A stretch of DNA of 58,371 nucleotides from Bacteriovoracaceae bacterium (lineage in GTDB: Bacteria; Bdellovibrionota; Bacteriovoracia; Bacteriovoracales; Bacteriovoracaceae). The stretch covers positions 1-58,371 of the forward strand of contig JAGLPP010000004.1 in NCBI GenBank assembly GCA_023137315.1, given 5' to 3'. This document shows positions 1 through 7,738 of this stretch, one piece after another (position 1 is the stretch's first letter; the number at the start of each line of letters is the position of its first letter). A program made the translations under genes and the position numbers. Under the pieces are notes generated by a model. The model saw only the letters and a program-made list of their open reading frames with translations. It ran no database searches and was not told the DNA's origin.

Positions 1-10
1 CCTGATTATG

Positions 11-24
11 AATTGTTAAAGAGC
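11..24 (-). promoter_or_regulatory. BoxA antitermination motif of an rRNA operon
   Basis: Read on the minus strand this is GCTCTTTAACAATT, which matches the BoxA core (TGCTCTTTAACA) that loads NusB/NusE antitermination factors in rRNA leaders and 16S-23S spacers. It lies about 30 bases downstream of tRNA-Ala in the direction of transcription, as expected for a spacer or leader next to an rRNA gene. The rRNA itself would lie beyond the left edge of the window. The match is by eye and the identity of the following rRNA (16S or 23S) cannot be seen. Confidence 0.7.
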
Positions 25-54
25 GAAAATATCTACTATACATATCCTTTCTAA

Positions 55-130
55 TGGTGGAGATGACAGGAGTCGAACCTGCGACCCCCTGCGTGCAAAG
101 CAGGTGCTCTCCCAACTGAGCTACACCCCC
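55..130 (-). tRNA. tRNA-Ala (anticodon TGC), CCA encoded
   Basis: The minus strand folds into a full cloverleaf. The acceptor arms GGGGGTG and CATCTCC pair with two G-U pairs, and discriminator A73 is followed by an encoded CCA. The D arm is GCTC/GAGC, the anticodon stem CCTGC/GCAGG holds the loop TTTGCAC with anticodon TGC, and the T loop is TTCGACT. The length is 76 nt with CCA. The gene is first in its transcript: no tRNA-Ile or 16S lies upstream, only a promoter-like sequence and then a divergent cyclophilin gene. A BoxA follows it, so it is probably cotranscribed with rRNA outside the window. Confidence 0.96.
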
Positions 131-171
131 ATCGCATACTATTGATCACAAAGTAGATATACAGCTAGTGG

Positions 172-200
172 AATCTATGTGACTTAATAAACGATGTCAA
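172..200 (-). promoter_or_regulatory. rrn/tRNA-type sigma-70 promoter
   Basis: On the minus strand a perfect -35 (TTGACA, 200-195) is followed after 17 bases by TAGATT (177-172), a 4/6 match to TATAAT. The 50 bases upstream are almost pure A/T, like an UP element. It points at tRNA-Ala, whose 5' end is about 40 bases downstream. The elements are seen directly; their activity is inferred. Confidence 0.6.
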
Positions 201-319
201 TAATAATCTTTATGTAATATTTTATTTTTTTCAAATATTTATACAAATTGGCTTTACGAACCCACTAGAAAAATTAAGAATATCATGGAACAGTTTTTCA
301 ATAGAATTTGTTTTAACCT

Positions 320-904
320 ATGAGAGTAGCTAAAGTTTTTATTTTAATTACATGTCTTTTCCTGTTTTCTTGTGACAACAAGAAACAAGAAGAACAAATT
401 ATTCCAAACAATAAGGATTTTTCAAAACTACACTCAAGCGAACTTGAAACGGACGTAAGTGGCCTTTCCCACTTAAAAGCTGTCATCAAAACAGTTCACG
501 GAAATATCATCTTTAAATTCTATCCAAAACACGCTCCAAATACTGTTACACGAATAATGCAATTGATTCAAAATGGTTTTTATGATGGCCAGTCGTTTCA
601 CAGGGTCACTCCGAATTATGTTATACAAACGGGTGATCCAACTGGAACAGGAAAAGGCGGAAGTGGATTCAAATTAAAGGCTGAATTTAATAAAATTCAA
701 CACATCAATGGAACAGTTGGCATGGCACGTTTTAACGATGATGTCGACAGTGCTGACTCCCAGTTCTACATTGCCCTAACAACACTTCCACACCTCAATG
801 AAAAATATACCATCTTTGGTCAAGTTGTTGATGGTATAAACGTTCTTGATAAAATCAAAAAGGGTAATAAAATTCTCTCAATCTCACTTCAAAAAAATCA
901 ATAA
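320..904 (+). CDS. Cyclophilin-type peptidyl-prolyl isomerase lipoprotein
   Basis: A 194-residue protein predicted to catalyse cis-trans isomerisation of X-Pro bonds in the cell envelope. Residues 1-18 form a lipoprotein signal ending in the lipobox LFSC, so Cys18 would be lipidated. The cyclophilin fold spans about 53-190 and keeps the catalytic block FHRV (93-96, Arg95), Gln103 in the VIQTGDP motif, the SQFYI strand (147-151) and the KYTIFG segment, where the Trp of human CypA is absent as in many bacterial enzymes. No strong Shine-Dalgarno is visible before the ATG. It is a single gene, divergent from tRNA-Ala and convergent with tryptophanase, 12 bases away. Confidence 0.93.
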   Translation: MRVAKVFILITCLFLFSCDNKKQEEQIIPNNKDFSKLHSSELETDVSGLSHLKAVIKTVHGNIIFKFYPKHAPNTVTRIMQLIQNGFYDGQSFHRVTPNYVIQTGDPTGTGKGGSGFKLKAEFNKIQHINGTVGMARFNDDVDSADSQFYIALTTLPHLNEKYTIFGQVVDGINVLDKIKKGNKILSISLQKNQ

Positions 905-916
905 AAATATTCATAC

Positions 917-2308
917 CTATTTTTTAGGCTTAAGCTTGGCAGAAAAATGTCTCAAAAATGGTGGTTCTTCAACAATCTCATAGCCTTTTATTTTCTCTTT
1001 GTTACGATTCACTTCATGAATCACTTCAACAACATAATCAATATGACTTTGAGTGTAGACTCTCCTTGGTATTGCCAATCTTAGAAGTTCCATCTGGGCC
1101 GGTATCTCTTCTCCTGTTGCAGGATCTTTTTTAGCAAACATCAAGGATCCTATTTCGCACGCTCTTATTCCACCCTCAAGATACAATTCACATGCAAGCG
1201 CATGCCCAGGGAATTCACACGGTTTTATATGAGGTAACATTTTTTTTGCATCAATATATACCGCATGCCCACCTATTGGAAAAACGACAGGAATTCCCTC
1301 CTTTATCAATGCATCACCAAAATACTGTGTCGATTTAATCCTGTACTCAAGATAATCCTCTTCAATAACTTCATGAAGCCCCTGCGCCAATGCCGCAAGA
1401 TCACGACCGGACAATCCTCCATACGTCGGATATCCTTCAGTTAAAATTTCCATATTTTGAACTTTCTGAGCAAGATCATCATCATTAAAAGCAAGAAAAC
1501 CACCCATATTTACAAGAGCATCTTTCTTGGAACTCATCGTGGCACCGTCAGCATAGGAAAAAATCTCCTGGACAATTTCCTTAATCACCTTGTTTTCATA
1601 ACCTGGTTCTCTAATCTTTATAAAATAAGCGTTCTCAGCAAATCTGCAGGCATCAAGAAACAGTGGAATGCCATATTCGTCACAAATTTTCTTTGTCTCA
1701 CGTATGTTTTCCATTGATACCGGCTGCCCCCCACCGGAATTATTTGTAATCGTAAGCATACAGACCGGTATTCGATCTGTTCCTTTGTGTTTTTCAAAAA
1801 GTTCACGCAATTTCTTCAGATCAATATTTCCCTTGAATGGATGATTTATCGAAGGAGACTTTCCCTCCTGAATCACAAGATCCACTGCTTCGGTTTTGTT
1901 ATACTCTATATTGGCCCTTGTCGTATCAAAATGGGTGTTATTCGGAATAATTTTTCCCTCTTCCCCAACAATACCAAATAAAATTCTTTCTGCTGCCCTC
2001 CCTTGATGAGTTGGAAAGATATGCTTAAACCCTGTTAGCTCATGAATTGCATCATACATCTTATAGTAGGAACGACATCCGGCATATGATTCATCACCTT
2101 CCATCATTGCGGCCCATTGTGATGCAGACATCGCACCTGTACCACTGTCGGTCAATAGATCAATAAGAATATTTTCCGCTTTAATACAAAAGATATTATA
2201 ATTTGCCTCTTGAATATATTTCTGTCGCTCCTCGTACGTTGTCATCTTAATGGGCTCCACCATCTTTATTTTAAATGGCTCAAGTACTGTCTTAAATTTG
2301 TTTTTCAT
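917..2308 (-). CDS. tnaA: Tryptophanase (L-tryptophan indole-lyase)
   Basis: A PLP-dependent beta-eliminating lyase of 463 residues (E. coli TnaA has 471) that cleaves tryptophan to indole, pyruvate and ammonia. Family landmarks include DLLTDSGTGAMS near 50, PTHQGR near 99-104, and SSKKDALV with the PLP lysine at about Lys262. The close relative tyrosine phenol-lyase is disfavoured: the C-terminal LRHF (His454) matches E. coli His463 where tyrosine phenol-lyase has LRFF, and the IRACEIGS block matches tryptophanase rather than the VRSMERG of the lyase. The gene starts 26 bases after an unknown membrane-protein gene on the same strand, and no TnaC-like leader was found. Confidence 0.87.
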   Translation of the reverse strand: MKNKFKTVLEPFKIKMVEPIKMTTYEERQKYIQEANYNIFCIKAENILIDLLTDSGTGAMSASQWAAMMEGDESYAGCRSYYKMYDAIHELTGFKHIFPTHQGRAAERILFGIVGEEGKIIPNNTHFDTTRANIEYNKTEAVDLVIQEGKSPSINHPFKGNIDLKKLRELFEKHKGTDRIPVCMLTITNNSGGGQPVSMENIRETKKICDEYGIPLFLDACRFAENAYFIKIREPGYENKVIKEIVQEIFSYADGATMSSKKDALVNMGGFLAFNDDDLAQKVQNMEILTEGYPTYGGLSGRDLAALAQGLHEVIEEDYLEYRIKSTQYFGDALIKEGIPVVFPIGGHAVYIDAKKMLPHIKPCEFPGHALACELYLEGGIRACEIGSLMFAKKDPATGEEIPAQMELLRLAIPRRVYTQSHIDYVVEVIHEVNRNKEKIKGYEIVEEPPFLRHFSAKLKPKK

Positions 2309-2334
2309 AATTTTAATTTTCCAATAAAATAATC

Positions 2335-3648
2335 TTAAAAAGATTTAATCCAGATAAAGACCTTGTTCCTTCCCGGCGGATTGCCATGACGTGTTCTACT
2401 TTCATAAATAACCGCATTTCCAACATCATGAACCTGCATTAAAAATTCCCTTAAGAATTGCCTCGGAACAAAAAGATTGTAATAAACTCCCCCCGGAACA
2501 AACGTTCCAGGCTTCACATTATCGGCTTGTATTACGTTATATTTTTCCAACAGATTATTCATCATTTCCCGTGTATTTATTGTGTTTACGGAATTGACCA
2601 TGATTCTGTATGCTTTTCTATTACCAAAACGTGTATCACGAAAACCACCCTTTCTCATCTCCTCATAATCAGATTGTTCCAATTCAGTCAAATTAAAATC
2701 CTTGGGAAGAGCATCCCAGGAAGTAAGAACAACATCAGACTCCGTACCCCAAACGTTGGTTTCACCAATTTCCCTGTCCCCGTCACCCTTTGACATATTA
2801 ATTTTCACACCATCAAGATCAATTAGTTCAGGGTCAAGTTCCTTTATTGCATCAGTTGCATCCTCCTTGGTTTTATACTTCTTATCTATCCACTGAAATG
2901 GGGCATTATAGGTATCACTGATTTTTTTGTTTTGTTGTTTTTGATACCAATCATTATATTTAACAATAACTTCAACAAGAACAATCCCCAGCAGCAAAAT
3001 TCCCACTATCTCGGCAAAAAACAGTGGATATCGTTTCCACGAAGCCTTCAATTCCAATTTTTTAAGATCAACATCATAATAATAGAGATCTTTTTTTATT
3101 TTTTTAATAAAGTCTGTCCATCCCTTGTACAGGGTTATCTCCATTGACGGCATTATCTCAAATTCCCGACTTCCGACAAAATCCCCTGAAATATCCAATT
3201 CGTCTGAAATACTGTCAAACGTAATATCCAAATTTGAACTTGCTACATTCCCAATTTGAAATATTGTACTGAAGTAATCATCAAGATGAGGAAAAACATC
3301 AAGAAAAAAGCTTCTCAGAATTACCGCCAATTCTGAGACATTCGTTTCCGTAGCATCGGCTAGCGTAAGTATGGAAATATCCTTGTAAATAAATGAATAA
3401 CAAAGAAATTTTTCCCTTAACCATTTGAACCACGCAACAACAGGCCCAATTTTTATTTCACTGAATGCGTATTGAAAACGTTGAGTAACCTGGTTGATGG
3501 AAAGTCCATCAATAAAAAACAAATGCCAAAATTCTTCAAATTCTTTTTCAAATCGTCCTTGCCACGTCAAACCTTCTAGATTGAGCTTTATCCAATCCCT
3601 GAACTGTTGAAAATCTTTGGCAGAAAAAATAATATCGACTGGTTTCAT
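2335..3648 (-). CDS. Unknown single-pass membrane protein, possibly cotranscribed with tnaA
   Basis: This 437-residue protein is not recognised. The N-terminal ~200 residues look soluble and contain a possible helix-turn-helix-like stretch (SINQVTQRF, about 50-58). One hydrophobic segment sits near 210-230 (EIVGILLLGIVLVEVIVKY). The C-terminal ~180 residues look alpha/beta and contain a pattern of the kind seen in DUF4349-like extracytoplasmic domains (YRIMVNSV near 347, then VPRQFLREFLMQVHDVGNAV near 395). The architecture of cytosolic domain, membrane segment and exported domain would fit a sensor or anti-sigma-like protein, but that is inference. It ends 26 bases before tnaA on the same strand. 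Confidence 0.75.
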   Translation of the reverse strand: MKPVDIIFSAKDFQQFRDWIKLNLEGLTWQGRFEKEFEEFWHLFFIDGLSINQVTQRFQYAFSEIKIGPVVAWFKWLREKFLCYSFIYKDISILTLADATETNVSELAVILRSFFLDVFPHLDDYFSTIFQIGNVASSNLDITFDSISDELDISGDFVGSREFEIMPSMEITLYKGWTDFIKKIKKDLYYYDVDLKKLELKASWKRYPLFFAEIVGILLLGIVLVEVIVKYNDWYQKQQNKKISDTYNAPFQWIDKKYKTKEDATDAIKELDPELIDLDGVKINMSKGDGDREIGETNVWGTESDVVLTSWDALPKDFNLTELEQSDYEEMRKGGFRDTRFGNRKAYRIMVNSVNTINTREMMNNLLEKYNVIQADNVKPGTFVPGGVYYNLFVPRQFLREFLMQVHDVGNAVIYESRTRHGNPPGRNKVFIWIKSF

Positions 3649-3814
3649 ACCTGACCGGTTATATTTGTTTAAGTATAAATCGGCAAATTTTTCTCATAAC
3701 AAATATTCATATTACCGAATTCATTCAACTTACCATGATAATTGTATACTCATAGAATTCATTTCGACTATCCCCAATACATAAAAAACCATCCTGCGGA
3801 CAGTTTTTCCCATC

Positions 3815-3844
3815 TTGAGATATTCTGACGCAGCTCTGTATACT
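3815..3844 (+). promoter_or_regulatory. Sigma-70 promoter of the coiled-coil/FliG-like operon
   Basis: TTGAGA (3815-3820) is separated by 18 bases from TATACT (3839-3844). A start about 7 bases downstream would fall at 3850-3851, inside the first arm of the hairpin at 3848-3870. The boxes are seen directly; the start site is inferred. Confidence 0.55.
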
Positions 3845-3847
3845 TAT

Positions 3848-3870
3848 GTTATGGACATCGTGTCCGTAAC
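3848..3870 (+). promoter_or_regulatory. 5'-terminal hairpin in the leader of the coiled-coil/FliG-like operon
   Basis: GTTA-t-GGACA and TGTCC-g-TAAC form a stem with loop TCG and one T-G mismatch or wobble. It ends about 21 bases before the ATG at 3892, and a GGAG lies between. It could stabilise the 5' end of the mRNA or act as a protein-binding site. It has no U tract after it, so it is not a terminator. Confidence 0.5.
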
Positions 3871-3891
3871 ACGTATGGAGATTTTTTAGAT

Positions 3892-4320
3892 ATGACGTCA
3901 AACACCCTGTCAAACATTCGCCAAAGAAAACATGCCGAGCAGGAATATGCACGCCAGCAGTTGGAATTACGACGAATGAAATCTGAAAATGAAAAAAAAA
4001 TCAAGAAAGTCATTACTAACAATCAGACTAAATTACAAGAAACCAAAAAATCCTACCGGCTCAAAACAAATGATCTCGAAAACCAACTCCATAAAAAATT
4101 AATCAGTCTGAGAACACACCAGGCTGAAATATTGAGAGAGGAACAGGAAAGATTGGAGACTGAACTCAGTGGAATTAAAATACGACAGGCAAATCAAATT
4201 GCGGAACTAAGACAAAATAACAGAAACTCCATTGAACGCATTAACGAAAGTCATAAAGAAATTCTTGAAAATGCCAAAAACAAGTTCATGAGAGAAAAAA
4301 TGAAATGGGAAACAGTATAG
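3892..4320 (+). CDS. Coiled-coil protein of unknown function
   Basis: A 142-residue protein that is nearly all charged alpha-helix. From about residue 8 to the end it is rich in E, K, Q and R with heptad-like Leu/Ile spacing and no proline, predicting a long coiled coil. There is no signal peptide or membrane segment. The length is close to that of FliJ-type flagellar coiled-coil proteins, but I see no family signature and make no assignment. It is followed 16 bases later by a FliG-like gene on the same strand, so the two are probably translated from one mRNA and may interact. The ATG at 3892 has GGAG about 11 bases upstream. Confidence 0.7.
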   Translation: MTSNTLSNIRQRKHAEQEYARQQLELRRMKSENEKKIKKVITNNQTKLQETKKSYRLKTNDLENQLHKKLISLRTHQAEILREEQERLETELSGIKIRQANQIAELRQNNRNSIERINESHKEILENAKNKFMREKMKWETV

Positions 4321-4336
4321 GAAAAGGTTGGATACT

Positions 4337-4762
4337 ATGAATTCTGAACAATCAATATTTTTAAATGGAAGAGCTCAAATTGTAGAAATGCTTCAGTTTA
4401 TGGAGCCAGATCACAAAGAGGTTCTTCTGAAAAATCTTCGCATGCGAAATCCGGCCCTTGCCAATGAGCTTGTTGAACAGAGCCTCACATTTGATTACAT
4501 TGAAAGGCTTTCAGATCATGAACTTCGAATCATTATCAATTACGTACAAGCCACCATCATGGGAATGGCAATGAAAAATGTTAAACCAAGTCTTCAAAGA
4601 AAAATCCTTTCCATAGCACCAAGGGACTATGCTGAAGAAGCATACTCAATAATGACACGCCCACTTCAAAACGAAGAAGTTCACATAAGAAAGGCAAAAG
4701 TCAGGGTTTTGGATACTTTGGTTTCCCTTTACAAAAAAAAGCAAATATCACTTCAAAATTGA
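4337..4762 (+). CDS. FliG-like protein lacking the FliG N-terminal domain
   Basis: 141 residues from the ATG at 4337, chosen over the in-frame TTG at 4328 because AAGG lies 9 bases upstream. By eye the protein aligns with the second half of the flagellar switch protein FliG: residues ~10-45 (AQIVEMLQFMEP, NPALANELVEQ) match the end of the middle domain, and ~46-138 match the C-terminal torque domain (TFDYIERLSDHELRIII, GMAMKNVKPSLQRKIL, then a helix ending LYKKKQI). Full FliG is about 330 residues, so the FliF-binding N-domain is missing. The positions of the torque-helix acidic and basic residues (DD and RR patterns in E. coli) appear not conserved. A role in the flagellar motor is therefore doubtful. 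It overlaps the convergent cNMP gene by 10 bases. Confidence 0.7.
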   Translation: MNSEQSIFLNGRAQIVEMLQFMEPDHKEVLLKNLRMRNPALANELVEQSLTFDYIERLSDHELRIIINYVQATIMGMAMKNVKPSLQRKILSIAPRDYAEEAYSIMTRPLQNEEVHIRKAKVRVLDTLVSLYKKKQISLQN

Positions 4763-5265
4763 TTCCGTCCGCCAATAAATCTTTCAATTGACTCCATATA
4801 TCTATTTTCAACTTCTTTGGTCATTTTTATTTTTTTCTTTATCCGGTCATCCATAATTTGGTGCTCATCAAGAACGTTCAATGAGGCTTCCAAGCGCCCC
4901 CAAATGGTCTGCATAATGTCCGATACCCATTCCGGACATTTGTTAATGACGGCCTTCATATCGCTCATTTTAATCCGAACAATCTCCGTTGACTCAACGG
5001 CAATGGCCGTATATTCAAGATGCTTTTTCGAAAACAAATTATTACTACACAAAAACTCTCCGGCACCAACACTATTTTTTGAAAAAAGTCTGTCTTTGCT
5101 TTTATCAAAAAGTCCTATTTTTCCCCGATTAATAATATAGAAGTATTCTGCCTTATTGCCCTGAAGATAAAGAACTTCACCATCCTGGATAACAAAAACG
5201 TCATTATCCGTTGACGATTCAAGTCCCACACCACCTGCGCCCGGTTTTTCAAGTTCGAGATTCAT
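4753..5265 (-). CDS. Cyclic-nucleotide-binding-fold protein without DNA-binding domain
   Basis: 170 residues. About 22-115 form a CRP-type beta-roll: IQDGEVLYLQGNKAEYFYII, RGKIGLF and GAGEFL are the usual turns. The phosphate-binding cassette is degenerate: the stretch after GEFL lacks the Arg-Ser/Thr pair that binds cAMP (SKKHLEYTA instead), so canonical nucleotide binding is unlikely. The C-terminal 50 residues are charged helix and hold no helix-turn-helix. It is the last gene of a probable minus-strand operon, 18 bases after the AsmA-like gene, and converges on the FliG-like gene. Confidence 0.8.
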   Translation of the reverse strand: MNLELEKPGAGGVGLESSTDNDVFVIQDGEVLYLQGNKAEYFYIINRGKIGLFDKSKDRLFSKNSVGAGEFLCSNNLFSKKHLEYTAIAVESTEIVRIKMSDMKAVINKCPEWVSDIMQTIWGRLEASLNVLDEHQIMDDRIKKKIKMTKEVENRYMESIERFIGGRNQF

Positions 5266-5283
5266 TAATAATCCCCCAATTCA

Positions 5284-7626
5284 CTAATTTCCAAATAATT
5301 TTCCAAATGGATTTTTCTTCCCCTTAAGCATCTTATCAAGCGGAGATTTTCCCTTTTTTCCTTTAAAAATCTTTTTTACAGCATCCTGTATTTTCTTTTT
5401 ACCCTGGGTTTTCATATAAGCAGAGGCTCCCTTGGCCACTGTGTAACCAATATCCGGCTTCAATGCAAACCCCTGGCCCTTGAATCTTACAGGAATCTTG
5501 TCCATTTTCGTTTTTTGTTTCAATCCGAGCTTGCCGGTTAAATCAATGGCATTTAACTCAAGTACACTATCCCTGCCTCCAACCACAGGATAGATAATAC
5601 CAGCCTTGATTTCCTTGATTCCAAGCCATTTATCCTTGCTTACAAAATCAATCTTTGAAAGCGTATATGCTTTTTCCGTAAAACGTCCCTTCATGTAAAA
5701 TTTTTCGAAACCTTCCGGTATATCATGCTTCTTTTTGGACATCTTTTTAAGAAACGAGACTTTGGAGGTATATGTCTCAACATATTTTTTCAAATTAAGA
5801 CCTTTAATTTCTCCACCCTTGGCGGTCATCGTCACCTTGATATCATGAGTTAATTTACCGTCGTTGCCAATCACGGCTTTTCCACCGGCATCAGCAGAAA
5901 TATTACCCTTTAGCTCCTCTATATCTGGTGGAAGAAACACTGAAAAACTTTCAAAGTTAATATTCGCCAGTTTTATACCAAATAAATTTTTTATATCCCC
6001 GTTTTTAGAAAAAACAGTGGAATGTTTTCTAACGTTGATTGTACCATCTCCCAGCTTGAATCCAAGTTTACTGGTCACCACGCGATCAGGTCTGACTCCT
6101 ATGCGACCATCGCCTGAAAATCTTTCCTTTCCTATGAAGAGTTCTTTTAATTCTAAATTGATTTTTCCAGGAGGCAGTACAATTGGAGCAGGCTTTTTCG
6201 AAATTCCGGTTGAGGTCTTCGACTGTTTGGCAGATTTTGCACCGGAATCCTTACTGTCTTTTTTACCTTTTGATGAACCCGAATAAAGAATTTTTTGAAT
6301 TATCGGCCTGGTTAATTTTATATTATTTAAATTAATATCAAGCTTGAACGGATCAAGTTTCGCGATATCAATCTTCTTCTTATTCAAATCAAAAATAGTC
6401 TTGAATACAACATTAATTGAACCTTCCAGAAGCTTGCTTACAGAAGTGACGTTCAACGCTTTATCGATATATTCACCCTGTAACCCGGTGGTTCCTGATA
6501 CACCATGGTGATTGAAGGTAATACCTGGATCAAGTTTGAATTTTATCCCAGGAACAATCTTATTCGAAATAATCGCCACCCCTCCATTCATTGTAAAAAC
6601 AGACCTTTTGGCATCAAGTATCTTTTCCTCAAAACCTATCATTTCCATCAATTCCTGTATCGCAAGATGAATATTAATCTTATCCACTTTTACGTTCTGC
6701 CTGGCATCCACGGAATATCGTGCAGCAATACTGTTTGATGTCCCGCCAATTTCAGTTTTAACCACACCCAAAAGAGAATTGTCGTTTGTTTTTAATTCAA
6801 ATTTAATATCCGTTACAATTTCAGGAAGTTCATTTGGTAATTGTGCCAATTTCAGCTCATTGATTCTTATTTGCATATTAACAGGCAGATTCTGTTTTTC
6901 AATAAGCTTGCTTAAATCAAGTTCACTGATAATACGAAGATCGAAAGATGCCTGTTTATCGAAATTCATTCTTGAATCAATTTCAACTGCAGTCGTCTTT
7001 TTAAAATTCAAATCCTTGATTTTAAACATGGAAACATTAATAACGCTGTCATTACGATCTTTTTTAAGTCGATAACCGAACTGCATATCAACCAATTTAA
7101 AATTAAATTTAATTCCACTTAAAAATCCGGGAATTACCACTGCAGAATCCTTCGATTTTGTGGCAACAGTCGATTTGGATGGTTTTGCCACTGTTTTGGA
7201 AACAACCTTGGTCGTCTTCTTTTTATCTCCCATTGCATATTTCCAATTATTTCCGCTGGCATATTCCTTGTAGTAGACATTCGGCTTTTCAATTTCAACT
7301 TCTATCTTTCCACTTCCAAAGATTATTGCCCATAAAGGAATTTTTACGGTCATATTTTTTACGGAGAAAAGTTCCGCCTTCCTGTATCCTTTTGGAATAT
7401 GTATGTGAAGCTTATTCACTTTCAGACTGGTGCTAAAACCAAATGATAAATCCAATTTGCCCAAATCTATCCTCGCCTTCGGAAATGTTTTTCCAAGCTG
7501 CATAAGCGCTTGTTTATGTACTTCCTCTGGTGTTATTTTTGTTGAAGCATAATAGATTCCCGCACCAAGAGAAACTACAAGCAAAAATAGAATAACCGAC
7601 AAAATCACCAGGACTTTCTTTTTCAT
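5284..7626 (-). CDS. AsmA-family envelope protein
   Basis: 780 residues from the ATG at 7626, chosen because GGGGAG lies just upstream; the open frame extends 17 codons further. A single N-terminal membrane anchor (about 4-28, VILSVILFLLVVSLGAGIYY) is followed by a long periplasmic beta-rich region. The early LDLSFGFSTSLKVNKLHI and IPLWAIIFGSGKIEVEIEKP stretches and the late KGRFTEKAYTLSKIDF are typical of AsmA/TamB-like lipid-transfer proteins. Two low-complexity Ser/Lys linkers (about 140-165 and 450-485) separate blocks, and the C-terminus is very Lys/Gly-rich. It probably acts at the inner membrane in outer-membrane lipid or protein homeostasis. It lies between pcrA (112 bases upstream) and the cNMP gene. 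Confidence 0.82.
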   Translation of the reverse strand: MKKKVLVILSVILFLLVVSLGAGIYYASTKITPEEVHKQALMQLGKTFPKARIDLGKLDLSFGFSTSLKVNKLHIHIPKGYRKAELFSVKNMTVKIPLWAIIFGSGKIEVEIEKPNVYYKEYASGNNWKYAMGDKKKTTKVVSKTVAKPSKSTVATKSKDSAVVIPGFLSGIKFNFKLVDMQFGYRLKKDRNDSVINVSMFKIKDLNFKKTTAVEIDSRMNFDKQASFDLRIISELDLSKLIEKQNLPVNMQIRINELKLAQLPNELPEIVTDIKFELKTNDNSLLGVVKTEIGGTSNSIAARYSVDARQNVKVDKINIHLAIQELMEMIGFEEKILDAKRSVFTMNGGVAIISNKIVPGIKFKLDPGITFNHHGVSGTTGLQGEYIDKALNVTSVSKLLEGSINVVFKTIFDLNKKKIDIAKLDPFKLDINLNNIKLTRPIIQKILYSGSSKGKKDSKDSGAKSAKQSKTSTGISKKPAPIVLPPGKINLELKELFIGKERFSGDGRIGVRPDRVVTSKLGFKLGDGTINVRKHSTVFSKNGDIKNLFGIKLANINFESFSVFLPPDIEELKGNISADAGGKAVIGNDGKLTHDIKVTMTAKGGEIKGLNLKKYVETYTSKVSFLKKMSKKKHDIPEGFEKFYMKGRFTEKAYTLSKIDFVSKDKWLGIKEIKAGIIYPVVGGRDSVLELNAIDLTGKLGLKQKTKMDKIPVRFKGQGFALKPDIGYTVAKGASAYMKTQGKKKIQDAVKKIFKGKKGKSPLDKMLKGKKNPFGKLFGN

Positions 7627-7738
7627 AAACTCCCCATTCCAAGAAAATATACGACTCTTACTGATACGAACATACATTCTACCTCGCCCTATCCTAAAGA
7701 AAAACTATTATTTACTAATACCATAAAGAGGATGCTGT

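Noticed and set aside
2309-2334. TnaC-like leader peptide before tnaA
   Set aside because: The spacer is 26 bases and belongs to an upstream gene end, with no Trp-bearing leader ORF.
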